Assembly: GCA_037892935.1 (NCBI GenBank) | Contig: JAYXKI010000006.1 | Location: 186,001 to 250,000, forward strand | Reading direction: 5' to 3' | Length of the DNA: 64,000 nucleotides | Source of the DNA: Phlebopus portentosus | Taxonomy: Eukaryota > Basidiomycota > Agaricomycetes > Boletales > Boletinellaceae | In this document: one piece after another, positions 10,684-24,000 of the stretch | Numbering within the stretch: the first letter of the stretch is position 1 | Layout: every line of letters begins with the position of its first letter | Notes under the pieces: model-generated | Told to the model about the DNA's origin: nothing | What the model saw: the letters and a program-made list of their open reading frames with translations, nothing else | Database searches by the model: none | Translations under genes and position numbers: made by a program

Positions 10684-12978
10684 ATGTTCACTTCCAAAGA
10701 AATCATCGCGCTCTTGGGACCCATCAACTCCGATGACGACTGAAAGGCAGCGGTCATGAAATTTGAGGCAGACGTCGCCTTGGCCAGGTCAGCAATGGAT
10801 GAACTAGACCATGGCATCATGACGGTAATTCTGCCAGATAAGACAAAACCGGTCGAATGGATCGCGCCTACAGGTTCGATGACGGTATGGTGGTTGACAA
10901 ATCTGGTGATGGAGTCTTTGATGGATGGGTGGAAGACAACCACGGTGCGTAAACTGTGCACTCTAATCAAGAATTTTTGTTAATAAAATTTGACAGGCAC
11001 GGAAGGAAGCATTGAAGCAAGTCCGTCCCAAAGGAATGAAAGAAGTCTGGTCGGAGATGGCGTACTCCAACTACTATGACACGGACGCTCTCCTACAAAT
11101 GCTGTACTATGATCAATGGGAATTTTATGCCAAGATGGAGACCAAACGACGAGCTTTCTTCTGCAGATGCAGGGCTCCATTCTATCCTGCCTCATTCAAT
11201 TCGACTTGTGGCTTCTTCTTGGGCAAATCGTTCCCTCCAATGTTCCCGAAACAGCGCCCTGACATCAAAAAGGCTCTCGAGAATGTGAGAATGGAGAGCT
11301 CCAAGTTCCAACAAATGGCAACGTTCACCAGCAACACAGATTACACGCGAGACGAAGCTGTCCAGAGTCACGTAGGTACTTCTTCTTGTCTATCATCTCC
11401 ATCTAATCCTTCCTACAGCAAGCATTCGAATATTGGGAGGATATCGAGCAATGACACCTTTGTATAGGGCACATCCTTTGCATCGACAAGGTGAAATTGA
11501 GAACGGTCCAGCTCCTCTGGGAATATTATGGCTATTCCATCCTTCATCGTTGGCTCTATCAACTCGTTCGTGCTCAGGAATCCGAAATGCAACAACAACA
11601 ACAGCAACAACAATGATCCCAACAAGTGCTGTCTGAACCTTCTCAACCTCTCTCTCAACTGCAACAACAACAGCAGCAACAACCAATGCTGCCTGAACAA
11701 TTTCCTCCACAACAACAACAACAGCAGCAACATCAAATGCTGCCTCAGGATGTTGTTTGTCCAATGGAGGTTGATTCCGCTCCTCTTCAGGTCAAAACTG
11801 GCAAAACAATTGAGGATGGAGAAGTCATGGAACTGGTTGAAACACTCAAAACCAGAGCGGAACATTTGGAAGGGGCTAGCCATTCTACACCCTTAACCTC
11901 ACTCAAACCCACAATGCTCGAGATTGAGCTTCGCGAGAGTGAAAGATGTGAAGAAGAGGAACGCACTGCTCAACACGCCAAAATCTCCCGGATGGCTGCC
12001 GAAATTGAGGCCAACATGTGACAATGACTGGATGCAGGGACTCGCTGCGTTCATAGTGTTCAGCAAGTGGTGGACTCGGACAAGGAGACTCCTGCGATTC
12101 AGGAAAGTCCTGAGAGTCCTCCTCCTGGTCATCAGGGAGAAGACTCCATTATCATGAGTCCCGGCGATGGTGGAATGGATATCGGTGATGTGGGAATGGA
12201 GGCGAATGAGCCATTTGAGGTGGATGCAAGCCTTGAAGAGATTCAGGCTCTCAATACCACAAGCAACAACAACAACAGCAACAACAACAACAATAGCGGT
12301 ACTGCTGCTGTTCCACACAAAACTGTTGAAACACAAGCGAGACGCATTTCTCTGGCACGACGAGTGTCTTCTCAACCTGAGGCTGGTCCTTCTAGGATTC
12401 CGGCTAATGGTGGTGGTTCTGGTGGTGACAACAATGATAATGACAACGATGATGATGACACCGATGAACAAATGAGTGATGGGTGCATTCGTCATCGGGT
12501 TCTATGCAACCAGTGCTAGAAGCATGGCCGTGATTGTGTGGGTCTTCCACAGAGGACCTGCGCTCTGTGCTTGAAGCAGGTGAAGGGCTGTAGTCTAGCC
12601 ATGAAGGGCAGGGCTGTAGCCATGAAGCGTAAGGCAGCTCGGGAGGTGCACAATCAGAAAGCAAAACGCTGGAAAGTCACAGCTCTGGCGGCCAGATCGG
12701 TGGGTGGTCATGTCGAGCATAAAGTTCTGTAGTGGGAGGTCGGGGAATCTGAGCTGCAGTTTGTGCTGGCACAGATGGATCATTGGGACAAGGTCCTGTC
12801 CTGAATGCTGAACAAATTCAGTGTCCTTGTAGCGCAGGCGCACACCGATCACCATCTGCTGCTCGAGTTGGCTGGGGTGAAGACGGGGGAAGGTGAAGAT
12901 GAGGAAGAGGAAGAGGAAGATAGAGAGGAAGTGGAGAGGGTTTGTCAGTTGAAGGGGAAAGGTAGGGCTCAGGAATAG
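10684..12978 (+). pseudogene. Antisense Zn2Cys6 gene of B2, multiply broken
   Basis: It has the same three-exon plan as in the other B copies: exon 1 10684-10944, intron 10945-10996, exon 2 10997-11371, intron 11372-11418, exon 3 11419-12978. Exon 1 encodes MFTSKEIIALLGP and related sequence. Exon 3 encodes poly-Gln, a Glu-rich coiled coil, an Asn run, an Asp run, and the cysteine cluster near 12500-12590. Stops include TGA near 10741 (TGG in other copies), several CGA-to-TGA in exon 3, and a TAG in the cluster (CAG in other copies). It is convergent with the B2 integrase end at 13427. It is not functional as it stands. Confidence 0.8.
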
Positions 12979-13426
12979 AGTATAATTGTTGTGTATGCTC
13001 TATGTCCTGGTCAGACTTTTGTAAAATAGAAAAAGAAAAGGACAAAAGAAAAAGAAAAATAACTTGTACTGTACATAGTTGTTTTTATAGTTAATTTATA
13101 CAATTTTGTTTCAGTTTTTGTGAATTTTCATGTGATTGAGCGAGACTGAGTGATGACTAGAAGAATAGACCAAGGAATTCAAGAAATAGGATGAAGGAAA
13201 CTGATACAAAGTGAATTGAGGTGTTTTGCCATTGTTCCGCTGTTTTGAATAGTGAAACTGTGCGGAACTGCGTATTAAGTAAAAGTACACGCGTTAGATC
13301 CTATAGTGGATCATGCTAGCAGAGATGAAACTATAGAAGGAGAATTGGGAGATTAGAATTGATCAGAGGCACAGAGAGAGAGCGTCGGAAATAAATAAGG
13401 AGCATATATGAAGGGAAATGAGTGAT
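12979..13426. other. Intergenic gap between convergent antisense gene and pol of B2
   Basis: About 450 bp hold A-rich stretches just after the antisense gene stop, where both convergent transcripts must end. The same spacer recurs at 55932-56378 and 62022-62470. I see no open frame shared by the copies. Confidence 0.6.
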
Positions 13427-14932
13427 TTAATCAGAATTTTGGGACTCATCATCAGGGAATTTCTCTGGCGAATCTTCTATTTTGGGTATGTCATCATCTT
13501 CATCCGATCTAATGAGCTTGGTCATCAGAATGGTCAAATGTGAATGTGGGAAGTACAGAACCAGGTGAAATGCGGCTACTCTGAGTTTTGACACCGCTCC
13601 ATCGAGTTCGGCGACGATATACGAACTGCCTTGGGTGCGTCGAACTACCATGTAGGGGCCTAAATAGCGGGGTTTTGTTTTACAATTGAGTTCCATCTTG
13701 ATACACGTGTTTTGCAGGAGTACAAGGCTTCCTGGCTGAAAGTCATAGTCCTTGATTCTATGCTTCTCCACCTCTATGAACTGCTTTGCGTATGCATGCC
13801 TTGCATTCATGACGAGTTTTGCAATGCGATCCAACTCTTCTGGACACTTCTGGAGTTGTTTCGCACATATTACGATGAGTTCTGATGTTGTAACTGGTGA
13901 ATCGAGCAGCGGTGCTAGGTATGTTGCTTCTGTGAGGTTGAAGGGCAAAACTGCTTCGACTCTATGGGCCATGTAATACAGGGACATTTCTGTCGCTCTG
14001 TTGATCGTGATTCTTTCTGCCCAAAATACCGAGTCAGCGTGATCACTCCAACGCTTGTCATTACCGTCTGCAGCTTTAATCAAGGCTTCCTGTACGTTGA
14101 AATGTCTGTGTTCAACTAATCCATTTGTGTGTGAGTTGTATGATGAAATCCTAATGTGGTTGATGTGATACCATGTCTTCAAGTAATCTAGCGCAGCAAC
14201 AAATAGTGTGCCGTTATCCGTAACGAGTTTGGGGCATGCTCCATATTGACACAAGAGGTTCTGGAAGATAAACTGGCCTACAGTCTTACTAGTTTCTTCA
14301 CGAAGAAGTCTAAATTCAGGATACATGGTTAGCGAACAACGCGCATGCATGATATACCAGAATCCACTCGATTTCGGCATGACCTTCAAATCAATATGTA
14401 TGCATTGAAACAGAGGGGCTACCTCTGGTATGTTTGGCAGGATAAGAATATTCTTCATCTGGCATATCTGGCACTTATAATAGGTGTGCATGAAATACTT
14501 CACATCCTGTCCTAATGACAGCCACCAAAATCTCTCTAGCAGTTGCATTCGAGTGCAGAAAATTCCTTTGTGTCCTAGATTGTTGTGAGCTTGCTTAACT
14601 AGGTCCCATCTGTGTTTCGCTTCTATTATGACTTGGTGCCGGCTGTTCCGCGCCTTTCTCCACAGACAGCCTCCCTTCACAAAGAAGTCAGCCGCGTACC
14701 TGATTAGCTTCACATAGCCACTATCGCTAAGATTGTCTGGGCATGTGAGATGCGTGATTAGCTTCGTGACATCAGCTAAGTGGCTATCCTTCCTTCTCAC
14801 AGATTCCATAGAAGGAAACAGGTTTCCGGTCACTGTTTCGCTAGGTGTTCTGCTCTGTTGCGCTACTTGGTATGTCAAAACCAGCTCTTCTATCGCAAAT
14901 CCGTACATCTCGTCTACCCAGTCTTTGTACAT
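13427..14932 (-). pseudogene. Integrase and pol C-terminus of B2 (open segment)
   Basis: This ~501-codon open segment covers the end of the RNase H linker and the integrase. It shows an HHCC zinc domain (HNNLGHKG, then CQIC), a DDE core with HIDLKVMP, VTDNGTLF and a Glu in GLVEHRH, and the GPY/F-type C-terminal domain (RYLGPYMVVR). The protein ends in an acidic tail (…PDDESQNSD). It is the minus-strand equivalent of the last half of the D pol protein. Upstream pol is broken, so no full polyprotein can be made. Confidence 0.85.
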
Positions 14933-16939
14933 TTCATCAGGAGGGGGGTCTTCTTCAGCTGCTCTTTGTCTGGATAAACCATCGGTGCATCAGAAATCCA
15001 TGGCTGGGATGTGTCTAAGCTTGAAACTGAAGAGAAGGATACCTGCAATCCATCTGTTAATGGTTGCATTGGGCTGCAGGTTGGGATTGTTGATCATCCC
15101 CTTGATGTATGCTGCATCCATTTCGACTACTAGATTCCGGACTCTGATGAGATACAGTCGCATCGCGTGCAATGCTCGAAATAAGCTGTATAACTTGATT
15201 TTCGGCTGTGAATACGATGCCTGGGTCTGATTCCAGTTAATAGAACTGAATCAATTGATCCTTCACCTTCCATCCGAGTGCTCTTGTCCTAAATACCAAC
15301 CAACTCCAATAATAGATGAGTCTACCACCAAAATTACTTCATTATCTGACACATAGTCGATTGTGCACAGCGCCGGGCAAAGTATAATTGCTTGCTTTAG
15401 TTCGTCCATTGCATTCTGTTCTTTGTCTGTCCACACAAAAATCTGGTTTTTCCTTGTCATGCGGTACAATGGGCGAGCGAGTTTCGAATAATCCTTGACA
15501 AAAATCCAAAGGACTCCTACCGTTCCCAGAAATCCTCTGACTTCTGTCAGCATTCTACGTGGCGTCCAATCTCATATCTTCTGCACTTTTGAATTGTCTG
15601 GCTCGCATCCCTGGTACGTCAACTTGTGTCCAACAAATACAGCTGACTCCACACACGGCACCAACTTCTTCCCTGAAAACGTTCCTCCTATGGCCTTCAT
15701 TTGTTGCAAAATTCTGTTCACATTGCATATATGCTCATACATGAAATGACAAATCTCAGAGTTTCCTGGTATGGTCTTGTACGAACTGTCTGGTAACTCG
15801 TATCGTGATTTTGGATCTAAACCGGGTGCATTATCTGTGAAAGGGTTCGTAATGTGCGGAATCTTGTCCTGAAGGATAAAGGCTACGTCATTATGCATAA
15901 TCTGCAAGGAATTGGTGTATCTCATTGGTAGAACCGTCATTCGAAATGTTCCCAAGGGTGTCTAGAATGTAGTAAGATCTCGTGAGTGTTCGTCAAGCTT
16001 CCTTTGGTCAAATGCAATGAATAAATCCAACTCCGTGTAACAAGCTCGTCCTCCACTGCTCTCCGTGATCATTTCAACGTTCGGTGGTACTGCCGAGTCC
16101 TTGACCGTAACCGCATTAAGATCCTGCAAGTCGATAATGGATCGTAACGCTTCCTTGTCTTTCTTTACCAAGCAAAACCATCTGGATCGATATGACGAAT
16201 TCGACGGTTCAATAACCCCATTGCAAATCTTCTCTCGAATTAGTTCGAGGGCCTTGTCATGAATTCCCGGGGGAATTGGAATGCTCTTGTGCTGCCACGG
16301 TATATGCAGTATCGTGGGAATGTGTATCGGGTCAAAATACGTCAGATCAAGTGTTCCGTGTTTGGATTCGGTCCATGCTAACACTTCTTTCTGCAACATA
16401 ATTAGATTCTTCACTAATAACCTCTCCACTGGCCACAGAAAGGTATTCTCGTCGATCTTCAGTGCTTCCATCCTTTCGGCTGTTACACGACCCGTGGGTT
16501 CGAACAGCTTCAGTACAACTGGCATCTCAGGCATCCCTCTCAATGGATCCGGATGCTGCCTTTGTACAATCCTGTACTCTTCTGGAAGGACTCCCGGGAT
16601 TGGCCTGACTTTCTGCGCTACTCATTTATAAGCCATTACTGCCATGTCTTCTTCTTCTGGGGTTTCTAAAACACATGAATGATATGACCGTTCTTCTTTG
16701 TCAGTAGTATAGCAATTTTTGTTTAATAAATAAGGCAATCGTTGGTTGAAAAGAGATGGGATCATATGTGAAATAAATTTAAAATCATAAGAAAATACCT
16801 GAACCGGCAATTGGTCACTACCATTATCGTCTTGCTGATTTCTCTCAATCAGTTCCTTGACACTTGCAGAAAACCCTTTGGAAGTGGTCCTCGCGCAATC
16901 GTTCAAATCCCAGTGGCCACTTTGCTTTGCTTTCTGCAA
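14933..16939 (-). pseudogene. RT and RNase H of B2, broken by several stops
   Basis: Segments at 14990-15172, 15263-15553, 15572-15955, 15962-16543 and 16622-16939 align in order to the D pol protein. Recognisable parts are the RT fingers and palm (WFCLVKKDKEALRSIIDLQD, then GTFRMTVLPM), the degraded catalytic box, the primer grip and tether, and RNase H (LVVDSSIIGVGWYLGQE). In-frame stops and small shifts separate the pieces. The conserved start of this frame (KGFSASVKELI) overlaps the end of the protease frame, as in D. Confidence 0.8.
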
Positions 16940-17310
16940 TTGTCAGGTCCGTTAAGGTGATATATTGGTCACCTGATGTGTAATCCTTCATTTTGCACTC
17001 TGTAATAGCAAAAAACAGTCTCCCCAGCAAAGCCTGGAAGGGAGCATTCAGAATGACTTGCACTTGGAGTGAAACATCAATCCCAGCTATTGTGAACTTC
17101 GCGTTAGAGATCATGCCAATGGTAGATGACCTAGCTGCATCTGCTGTCTCAAGGATCATTCCTTTGTTAGGGGACAGTGGTATCTGAAGCTTCTCTCATA
17201 CGTCTTCACGGAGCAGACACACTACAGCTCCCTGGTCAAGCACACATTTGACTTCCAGGGTGTCTTCAATCAATGCGCTAATGGTCCTGAGAGGCATGGA
17301 TGCCTCTGTG
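16845..17310 (-). pseudogene. Aspartic protease of B2
   Basis: It encodes VKCVLDQGAVVCLLRED, then after one stop (TGA where D has TGG) the flap and C-terminal parts (FTIAGIDVSLQV, APFQALLGRLFF). The motif is D-Q-G, not the usual D-S-G or D-T-G, and is the same in element D. Here gag C-terminus and protease are in one frame. Confidence 0.75.
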
Positions 17311-19300
17311 GCAACACCTTGTCCACTGAGCGCCAGTATTTCTTCTGTTGAAAGTGTTTTGCCTGTTTTGACTTGTTCTGATGTGAAATGCCCAACTTGC
17401 AATGTAAGTGAATCATCCATGACCTCACCATATTTGACTTCTGCCGCATTGTATCTTTTCGCCATCGTCAACTCCTTCATCTGTTTCCTAACATCCGGGG
17501 TGATTGAGAGGAGTTCACTTTGACTGATGGTGATAGGGGTATTGAGGGTACAAGTCAGAACGTTGGAGACTATGCTTGAGTCTTCTATTGGTATGATGTA
17601 TTTATACTAGGGTTGTGATTTCTTGGTAATGTCATCCTGCTGCAGTGACTGAAGTGACCTTGTCGAGGGCCGTGTGCCACTTGGTGGCGCGGGCTGCGGT
17701 TTTGCCTGCGCCTTCTTATAAGGCTGAACTCTAGGAATCTCTACGCCATTGGGCTTCATTCTTCATCCACCAGCTGCCTTCTTCTTCACCTCGTTAATCA
17801 AAATCTCCAAATGTTTGATGTCATAGTTTTCCTGCTCATCCTGATCTACTTTGTTGTGACTATATGCGTATGCTGGACCAGCTTGATGACTATATGTGGG
17901 CATGACTGACTCAACCATCCCTTCTGTGTGTGTCGCCGGGGCTTTAGCATGAAAGCTATCAATTCATTCTTTGAGATTGTTCCCCAGTAGCAACCTCATA
18001 ATGAGACCACTGTTCAGCAACACAATCCTTCCATCTGGGCTCCTAACGCACTTTCCGGCTTGGATGTACTCGAGAACCTTCGTACATGATTGAATATAGT
18101 GTCCTGCTTCGCTGCAGAAGTTGCAAACTGGGTTTTGTGGGGTTTCGCTGTGTTCCACCCCTGGTCAATGCGGAATGTTCCCTTTGCTCAGGGCATCAAG
18201 TGTAACCTGGAAACTCTTCAATGTATCCATTACCTTGGTCAAATCCACTTCTTCCTTCTTCATGATACTTGTTGAAACTTCTCCGGTAGCTTGGGGTGGA
18301 AAGTTACTGCCGAAACTCCCCACAATCTTTCCTCCCAGCACGAAATTCGAATGCTTGAGCATGTCCTTAATCTTGTAGGGCATAGACGAATCATGGTCTG
18401 GTAGCTTGATCTCGATACGATGAATGAGTGCCTCTCTAAGGTCTCCTGTAATTCCCATCAGGAACATCTCATCAGCTTGGGACTCTAAGATCTTTCCATT
18501 CATTATAAGATACTTAGAGCACCTGACAAATTCTCGATGATATTCGCCTAGGTCTTCTCAGTTCTTGATCCCTTTCTTCACCCATTCTATGACCAAATGC
18601 TCCAGTTCTCCCTTGGAGTAGTGTTTCCCTGCCGTGAGACTTGGGTATAGTGCTATAATCTCTCTCTTCACCGTCTCCACATCAGGGTTCGGGTCGTTAA
18701 TCTGGTTAGTAATCTCCCAAAGTTCTGCGACGTCGGTCTTTGCATAATACAAGAACTTCCGGACGTGATCTCTATTATTCCATGCGGCCTGTCTTGCAAT
18801 CTCTGCCATGTCTTCGAAGAACCTAGGGAGTTTCTTTGGTTCTGAGCCGTCAAATGTAGGGGCATGTTTGTCCCCATGCAAGGGCGGCTGGTACACCATT
18901 GCGGTTTGTCGATTGGTTAGTTGTTGTAATACATTAGCGTTAGCAGACAGACGAGCTATTACTGCTGCATTGCTGGCTAAGATCTGTCGAGTTCCAGTAG
19001 GTAGTTGGTAATTGGTAGGCAGGCTGGCTAGTCTGCTTGGTGATCCTGGGGTGAAAACTGGCACAGATGAGAGGTTGGGAAGTTCTAAATCAGCGATGGT
19101 AGATGGGAAATGATCTAGGGAATCGGTGTTGGAAGGAATGGCGCTAACGGATTGTCGCAAGGGTGTTTCACTGTGTTTCGCATTTTCTATAGCAGAACGT
19201 AGGTTGCAATTGACAATCCTTGGCCTTTGAGTCGGTGGCAAAACCTGATGTTCTACAGGGACTCGAGCGGATTGGCTACGTGTAACTCATCTGCTAGACA
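17311..19300 (-). pseudogene. Gag of B2, broken
   Basis: Pieces at 18558-19241, 18165-18503, 17964-18158 and around 17311-17480 align in order with the Gag of D and B4. They include the TRSQSAR-PV N-terminal motif, the capsid region (HGDKHAPTFDGSEPKKLPRF; LYPSLTAGKHYSKGELEHLV), and a CCHC zinc knuckle (CNFCSEAGHYIQSC). Several in-frame stops separate them. The N-terminal part upstream of the Met in TAMVYQPP lacks an ATG start, as in D. Confidence 0.8.
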
Positions 19301-19340
19301 AATTTGGCGGGGTATTCATAATAGTTGGACAGTGAAATCC

Positions 19341-19358
19341 CCCTCACCGGGGGCTCCA
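19341..19358 (-). promoter_or_regulatory. Primer-binding site of B2
   Basis: On the minus strand TGGAGCCCCCGGTGAGGG starts two to three bases after the 5' LTR end at 19361. The equivalents are at 40705 in D and 58624 in B4. Confidence 0.75.
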
Positions 19359-19360
19359 CT

Positions 19361-20991
19361 TGAAACTCCTGTGGACATTCTGATGCTGGACAGGGAGTGT
19401 ATAGTTCGAGGGGCTGCCCTAGAATACCTTCAAGCAGTCAGCAGATAATTACACACAAGCTAAGGGCATGAAGGAATGGAGGGAAATAGGGATATACAAT
19501 GGAAGGGCTTGGTGAGAACTGGGGGATGTGAGGGAAGCACTCGAGGAAGAATTCCGAGGGTGAACTTCTTCCGAGATTGATGGTGGCAGTGCAAAGGCTA
19601 AATCAACTCTCCAGCTCAGCTGCGAGCTCTGGACTAAAGCTGACTAACCCAAGGCACAAGAACTAAACTAACTAAGCTACACTAGTTGAACCACCAACTT
19701 GAACATGACTAATCGACTGTGCTAACACACTGGTAAGCGACTGCAGTCAATCTCACTCATAGTCTAAAGTGTCGGAACACAGCGTAACAATTCAAAACAC
19801 AATACGATAGATGAAGGACAATTGCTGAGTGTGTTAAAATGTGATGCGAGGGATGGAGGTGCAAAATGATGATGGAAGGAGACTGAGAGAATCGAAGGAT
19901 ATGTGTGGGATGATGGAACTGACCATTTCCAATCAAAACAATGTAGAACAACGCCGGGCAACAACTTGAGGAAGCGGGGAGAGGAATGTCAGGAGGAAGG
20001 GGGTGATATGGTGTCCTTTTCCGACAACAATGGAGAGTAGAAGGTGTTGTAAGACCAATGCGAGCAGCACGCAGAGTAACTGGGTTATGAGCGAAACTGG
20101 GTGAAACAGTTCGGAACACGTAAGGAGGTTTTGATTTGGGTGAGAGAAGTAAGAGGAGCCTTTATACGATGACAGTGAACTATACAAACACACAAACAGC
20201 TCTACTGCAAAGAGAGATCACCGATCGACTGTACAGAACACAAAATGTCGTATATTAGACTATAGAGATGAGAGAAGTCCACTACAAACAAGTAGACTAG
20301 GGGTCGAGGGACTTTGAGATGATGTGAGAACTGCCTAGCTAAGCTCCCACTAAGCTCCCACTAAGCTGTCCCTCTACTACGAGAGTTGTGCTATATTTAT
20401 ACTAAACGTCCAAGACTGAGCCTCCCATCAGTCAGAGAACATACATCATAAAGAAAAGGGAATGCATATCACTATCTACAAAGGAGAGGAGTGCATATGA
20501 ATGGTTTAAGAGACACATAAGTCAAAAGAAACAATACTAAGCATGTCTGGAACGAGAGCATAATGGATTAAAGGGGACGCATATAGAAAGGTCAGAATAT
20601 GAGCAAAACCTTCAGAACTGGATTTCTTTGAGTGGAACGAAGCGGAACTCAGGGAAATGACTCGGAAGGGCTCTGGCTAGCCTGACAAGATAAGTCTGTG
20701 AGGTTTGACAAAGGAGAGGGACTGAGGACAAGGTTGCAGGGTCAAATCTCTTTGTCTGGAATGCAGATCTGAGATCTGGAGACTTGTGATCGACGTGTGC
20801 AAACTCGATGCCATGATTCTCCCACCTTGATGGCTGATCAAAGAACGGTGCACGTGCCATCTGGACTATGGCGTTCTTGCTAAGTCCACTCGTTCGAGCG
20901 AAACCAGTCAAAACCGAGCGAAACCAGTTGGAACACCACGGAACTGGTCATAATGACTCTGTACGTTCCCAAGCTTCAGACTTACTCTTCA
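19361..20991 (-). repeat. 5' LTR of element B2 (1631 bp)
   Basis: It reads TGAAGAG...GGAGTTTCA on the minus strand. The TATA box is at 20394-20401 (TATTTATA on the plus strand). The flank right of 20991 resembles part of a tRNA gene. Confidence 0.9.
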
Positions 20992-21017
20992 ATGGTTAGA
21001 GCAGCGGATTTTGAAAC
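20989..21017 (+). other. tRNA-like fragment cut by the B2 LTR
   Basis: The bases right at the B2 border read CAATGGTTAGAGCAGCGGATTTTGAA across the junction. This matches the D-arm and the 5' half of the anticodon arm of common eukaryotic tRNAs; the loop CTTTTGAA-like piece would carry a UUG anticodon. No matching 3' half (anticodon stem, T-arm, acceptor) follows. It could be the remnant of a tRNA gene or tRNA-derived repeat, or a coincidence. Confidence 0.3.
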
Positions 21018-21059
21018 TGTCAAATTAGTTTTGCATGTTGACATATGTCACAGGATGAG

Positions 21060-24000
21060 ATATATTCTCGGCTAATAGTATGATTGCTTTACAAGCTCTA
21101 TGGTCTTTTCTGCTCCTGGGTAGCCTGTGAGCTTGTAGTCATGGCACCTTTGGATTAGCAATACTTTTAGGTTGACAGATGGCAGAACATATAATGTATT
21201 GGTTACATAGTGCAAGCTATTCCTGTAACTGTAGCCATTGCTCTTCTTGATTACTAATATTTTCTTCTTAGCCTCCTTGGTATTGTAATGTCTCTTGATC
21301 ATTCAAATAATTAGATCAGAGATAGTGACCATTTCTGTTTCTAGCCTGTATAGACCATTGATCTCAGTTCGTCGCAATGTCTGCTACTCAATCATATTGG
21401 GTGGTAGCAAGGTAACTTCTAAGTTATCCTTGTCTTCTAGCATATAATTGGCTCATTGTGATAGTGCATCTGCCTGATTCTTCTTGCCTGGCCAATGGAG
21501 AATCTTGAAGTTATATCGTAATAACTCTAGTGCCCATCTCACTTGACATCTTGTTAGATTCTACACTGTCATGAAGTATTAGAGGTTTGCATGATCACTT
21601 CGGATGGTTATTGGTTTCTTTCAATAAGTGTCTCCATTGTCCAAGTGCTTCCATGATTGCTAGCATCTCTTTGTTATGTGTTGGATAATTTTGTTGAGCA
21701 CTTGTTAGTGTCTTTGACATGAAACCTAAAGGTCTCAGTTCTCCTTGGTCATCTTGTTGTTGTAAGACTGCACCAACCGCTACATTGGATGCATCAGTTT
21801 CTAATTTATATAGTTTGTCTGGTTTTGACATTGCCAATGTCACTTCGGTTTTGAATGCCTTCTTAATACTTTCAAAAGCTTTGTCCTGTGCTTCTGTCCA
21901 AATGAACTTGTGACCCTTCTTGATAAGTTTGCCAATAGGTGTGTATAAATTGGCATAATTTCTAATGAATCTCCAGTAGAAGTTGCAAAAGCCTTAGAAC
22001 TTTCAGATCTGTCATTTCATCTTTGGTGTTGGCCATTCTCATATCGCTTTGAGTTTATAAGGATTTATTTGGATGCCTTTTGTTCTTACTACAAATCCCA
22101 GATAGTCGAGCTGGGTTTGGAGGAAGTGACATTTCTTAATTTTGAGACAAATGTTGAGTTCTCAGCATTTCTGTAGAATTGCCTGAGGAGTGTCCAGTGC
22201 TCCTCTTTGGTTTGCACTTGGCCAATGAGGTTATCTAGGTAGTTTAGTGCCTCTTCTGTTCTGAGCCAATATTCAAAGTTGTCATTCATAAATCATTAAA
22301 ATACTGCAGGTGAGTTTTTCATTCCAAACATCATAACCTTCAGCTTGTAGACTGCATTGCCAACTTGAAATGCTGCCTTCCATTCATCTTCTTCTTGAAT
22401 TCTCAGGTTGTTGTATCCTGATTACATATCGAGGGTAAAGAAGAATTTTTCTTTCTCCAGTTTCTCTAGTAGAATGCTTATGATCAGTATTGGATATGGA
22501 TCTGATACTGTCACTTTATTGATGTCTTGATAATTAGTTACTGCTTGTGCTCCTCTGTCTTTCTTTCTAATAAAGAAGACTGATACTGCTATCGGACATG
22601 GTTCATATGAGTGAACCTTCTCGATCTATCCTTTGTCCAGTAATTCTTGGACATAGGCATTGAGTGCTGCCTGCTCTTCTCATGTGAGCTTGATAATAGG
22701 CCTCAGTTTCAGTAATAGTACTCCTTTCTTGAGGTTTATCATCATATCCCATTTTGTATGCTTGGGTAACCTCCTTGATCTGTCTGGATCAAATACATCT
22801 GCATAGTCTGCAATTTGCTTTGGTAGAAGTTTTTGCCAATCCTGTTTCTCTGTGCTGAGTAATCCTTCTGCAGCTGCCTTCTACTGTGAATACTGCTGTG
22901 ATACTAAACTCATTTTGTTCAATGGTTGTGAGACTTGGTTCTGCTATCTTGGTGGCCAATTTCATTTAAGGTCTAGCTCTAGCTTTTCAGTGAGCTCTTC
23001 CTTTCTGATAATGGTAATTGATTAATCAGTTGTTCTGAGCCTTTCAATGTCTAGTGGCTCTATATCATGCATAGGAGTGTCTTCTATTATCTCCTGCTCA
23101 TCTTGCATATCAATATTGCTATTCTCGTCTGTCCATCTTATATGCTTCAGTGTGGGAGTTGCTTCTCTGAGTGGTATTGGTCTTGGTGTCCAATTCTGCT
23201 TCATTCCTGCCATTCATCTGTCATAATATTGTTCCTCTGGTAGATGTGTACTAGTTGTTATCTCAGGGTCTTCCTTTGGTACTGGCTGGATTTATTCACC
23301 ATCTGGTTTCTTCTGTTCCAGTGGTATTGCATTACCATTCTGATTCTATATTTGATTCTTTCAATCAGTTTCAGGATTGACTTTGGCCAAATAGTCAATG
23401 CCTAGAATCACTTGATCCTGTCCTATAGTTGCTACTGCCAGTATTTGTAGCTGCAGTTTAGGTCCATCAAAGATTAATGGGTTAGGGCTTCCACCGGCAT
23501 TATTCAGGGGTCAAGAGTAATCAAGCCTCTTCTTGAAGAGGTTATGGTGTCGTACCAGGCTGAGGTGTCCTCACTTTGCTTGCCATAGTACTTTGGCAAT
23601 TTGATACTATGTTTAGAGAGTTGTGTCTGAAGAGTTTATAGTTGCATCTCCAGGATCTGAACTTTCTGGTTGGTGGTTGACATGATCATATGTGATTATA
23701 GGCACTGCTGGTGGTAAATATGTTAAACCTTTGCAACAAGTATGGGTTTATTGCTCATGATGACTCCTTGTCTGATGATACTGTTCTATCAGAAGTATGC
23801 TCTGTTCGATGATGTAGCTCTCAGATTCATTGAGCTTCCTGTCTGAGATACTCTGCGTGCTCGAGTATGCTCCTTACAGTACTTTCTATTGTCTATACTA
23901 ATGCAATCATGTCAAGTAGGCTTGTTGACTTGATTCAACTATTCATCCTAGTGTCAGAAGTGCTTCACATAAGTTGCTAATGTCCTCTGCAATATTTGGT

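Larger units (their letters stand above)
10196..20991 (-). mobile_element. Element B2, full-length but mutated LTR retrotransposon
   Basis: This is a minus-strand element. It consists of 5' LTR (19361-20991), primer-binding site, gag, protease, RT, RNase H, integrase, then an opposite-strand gene (10684-12978), then the 3' LTR (10196-10555, cut by B1). It is related throughout to the intact element D but forms a separate subfamily. Most reading frames are interrupted by stops of the CGA-to-TGA, CAG-to-TAG or TGG-to-TGA kind. The integrase segment is still open for about 500 codons. Confidence 0.9.
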
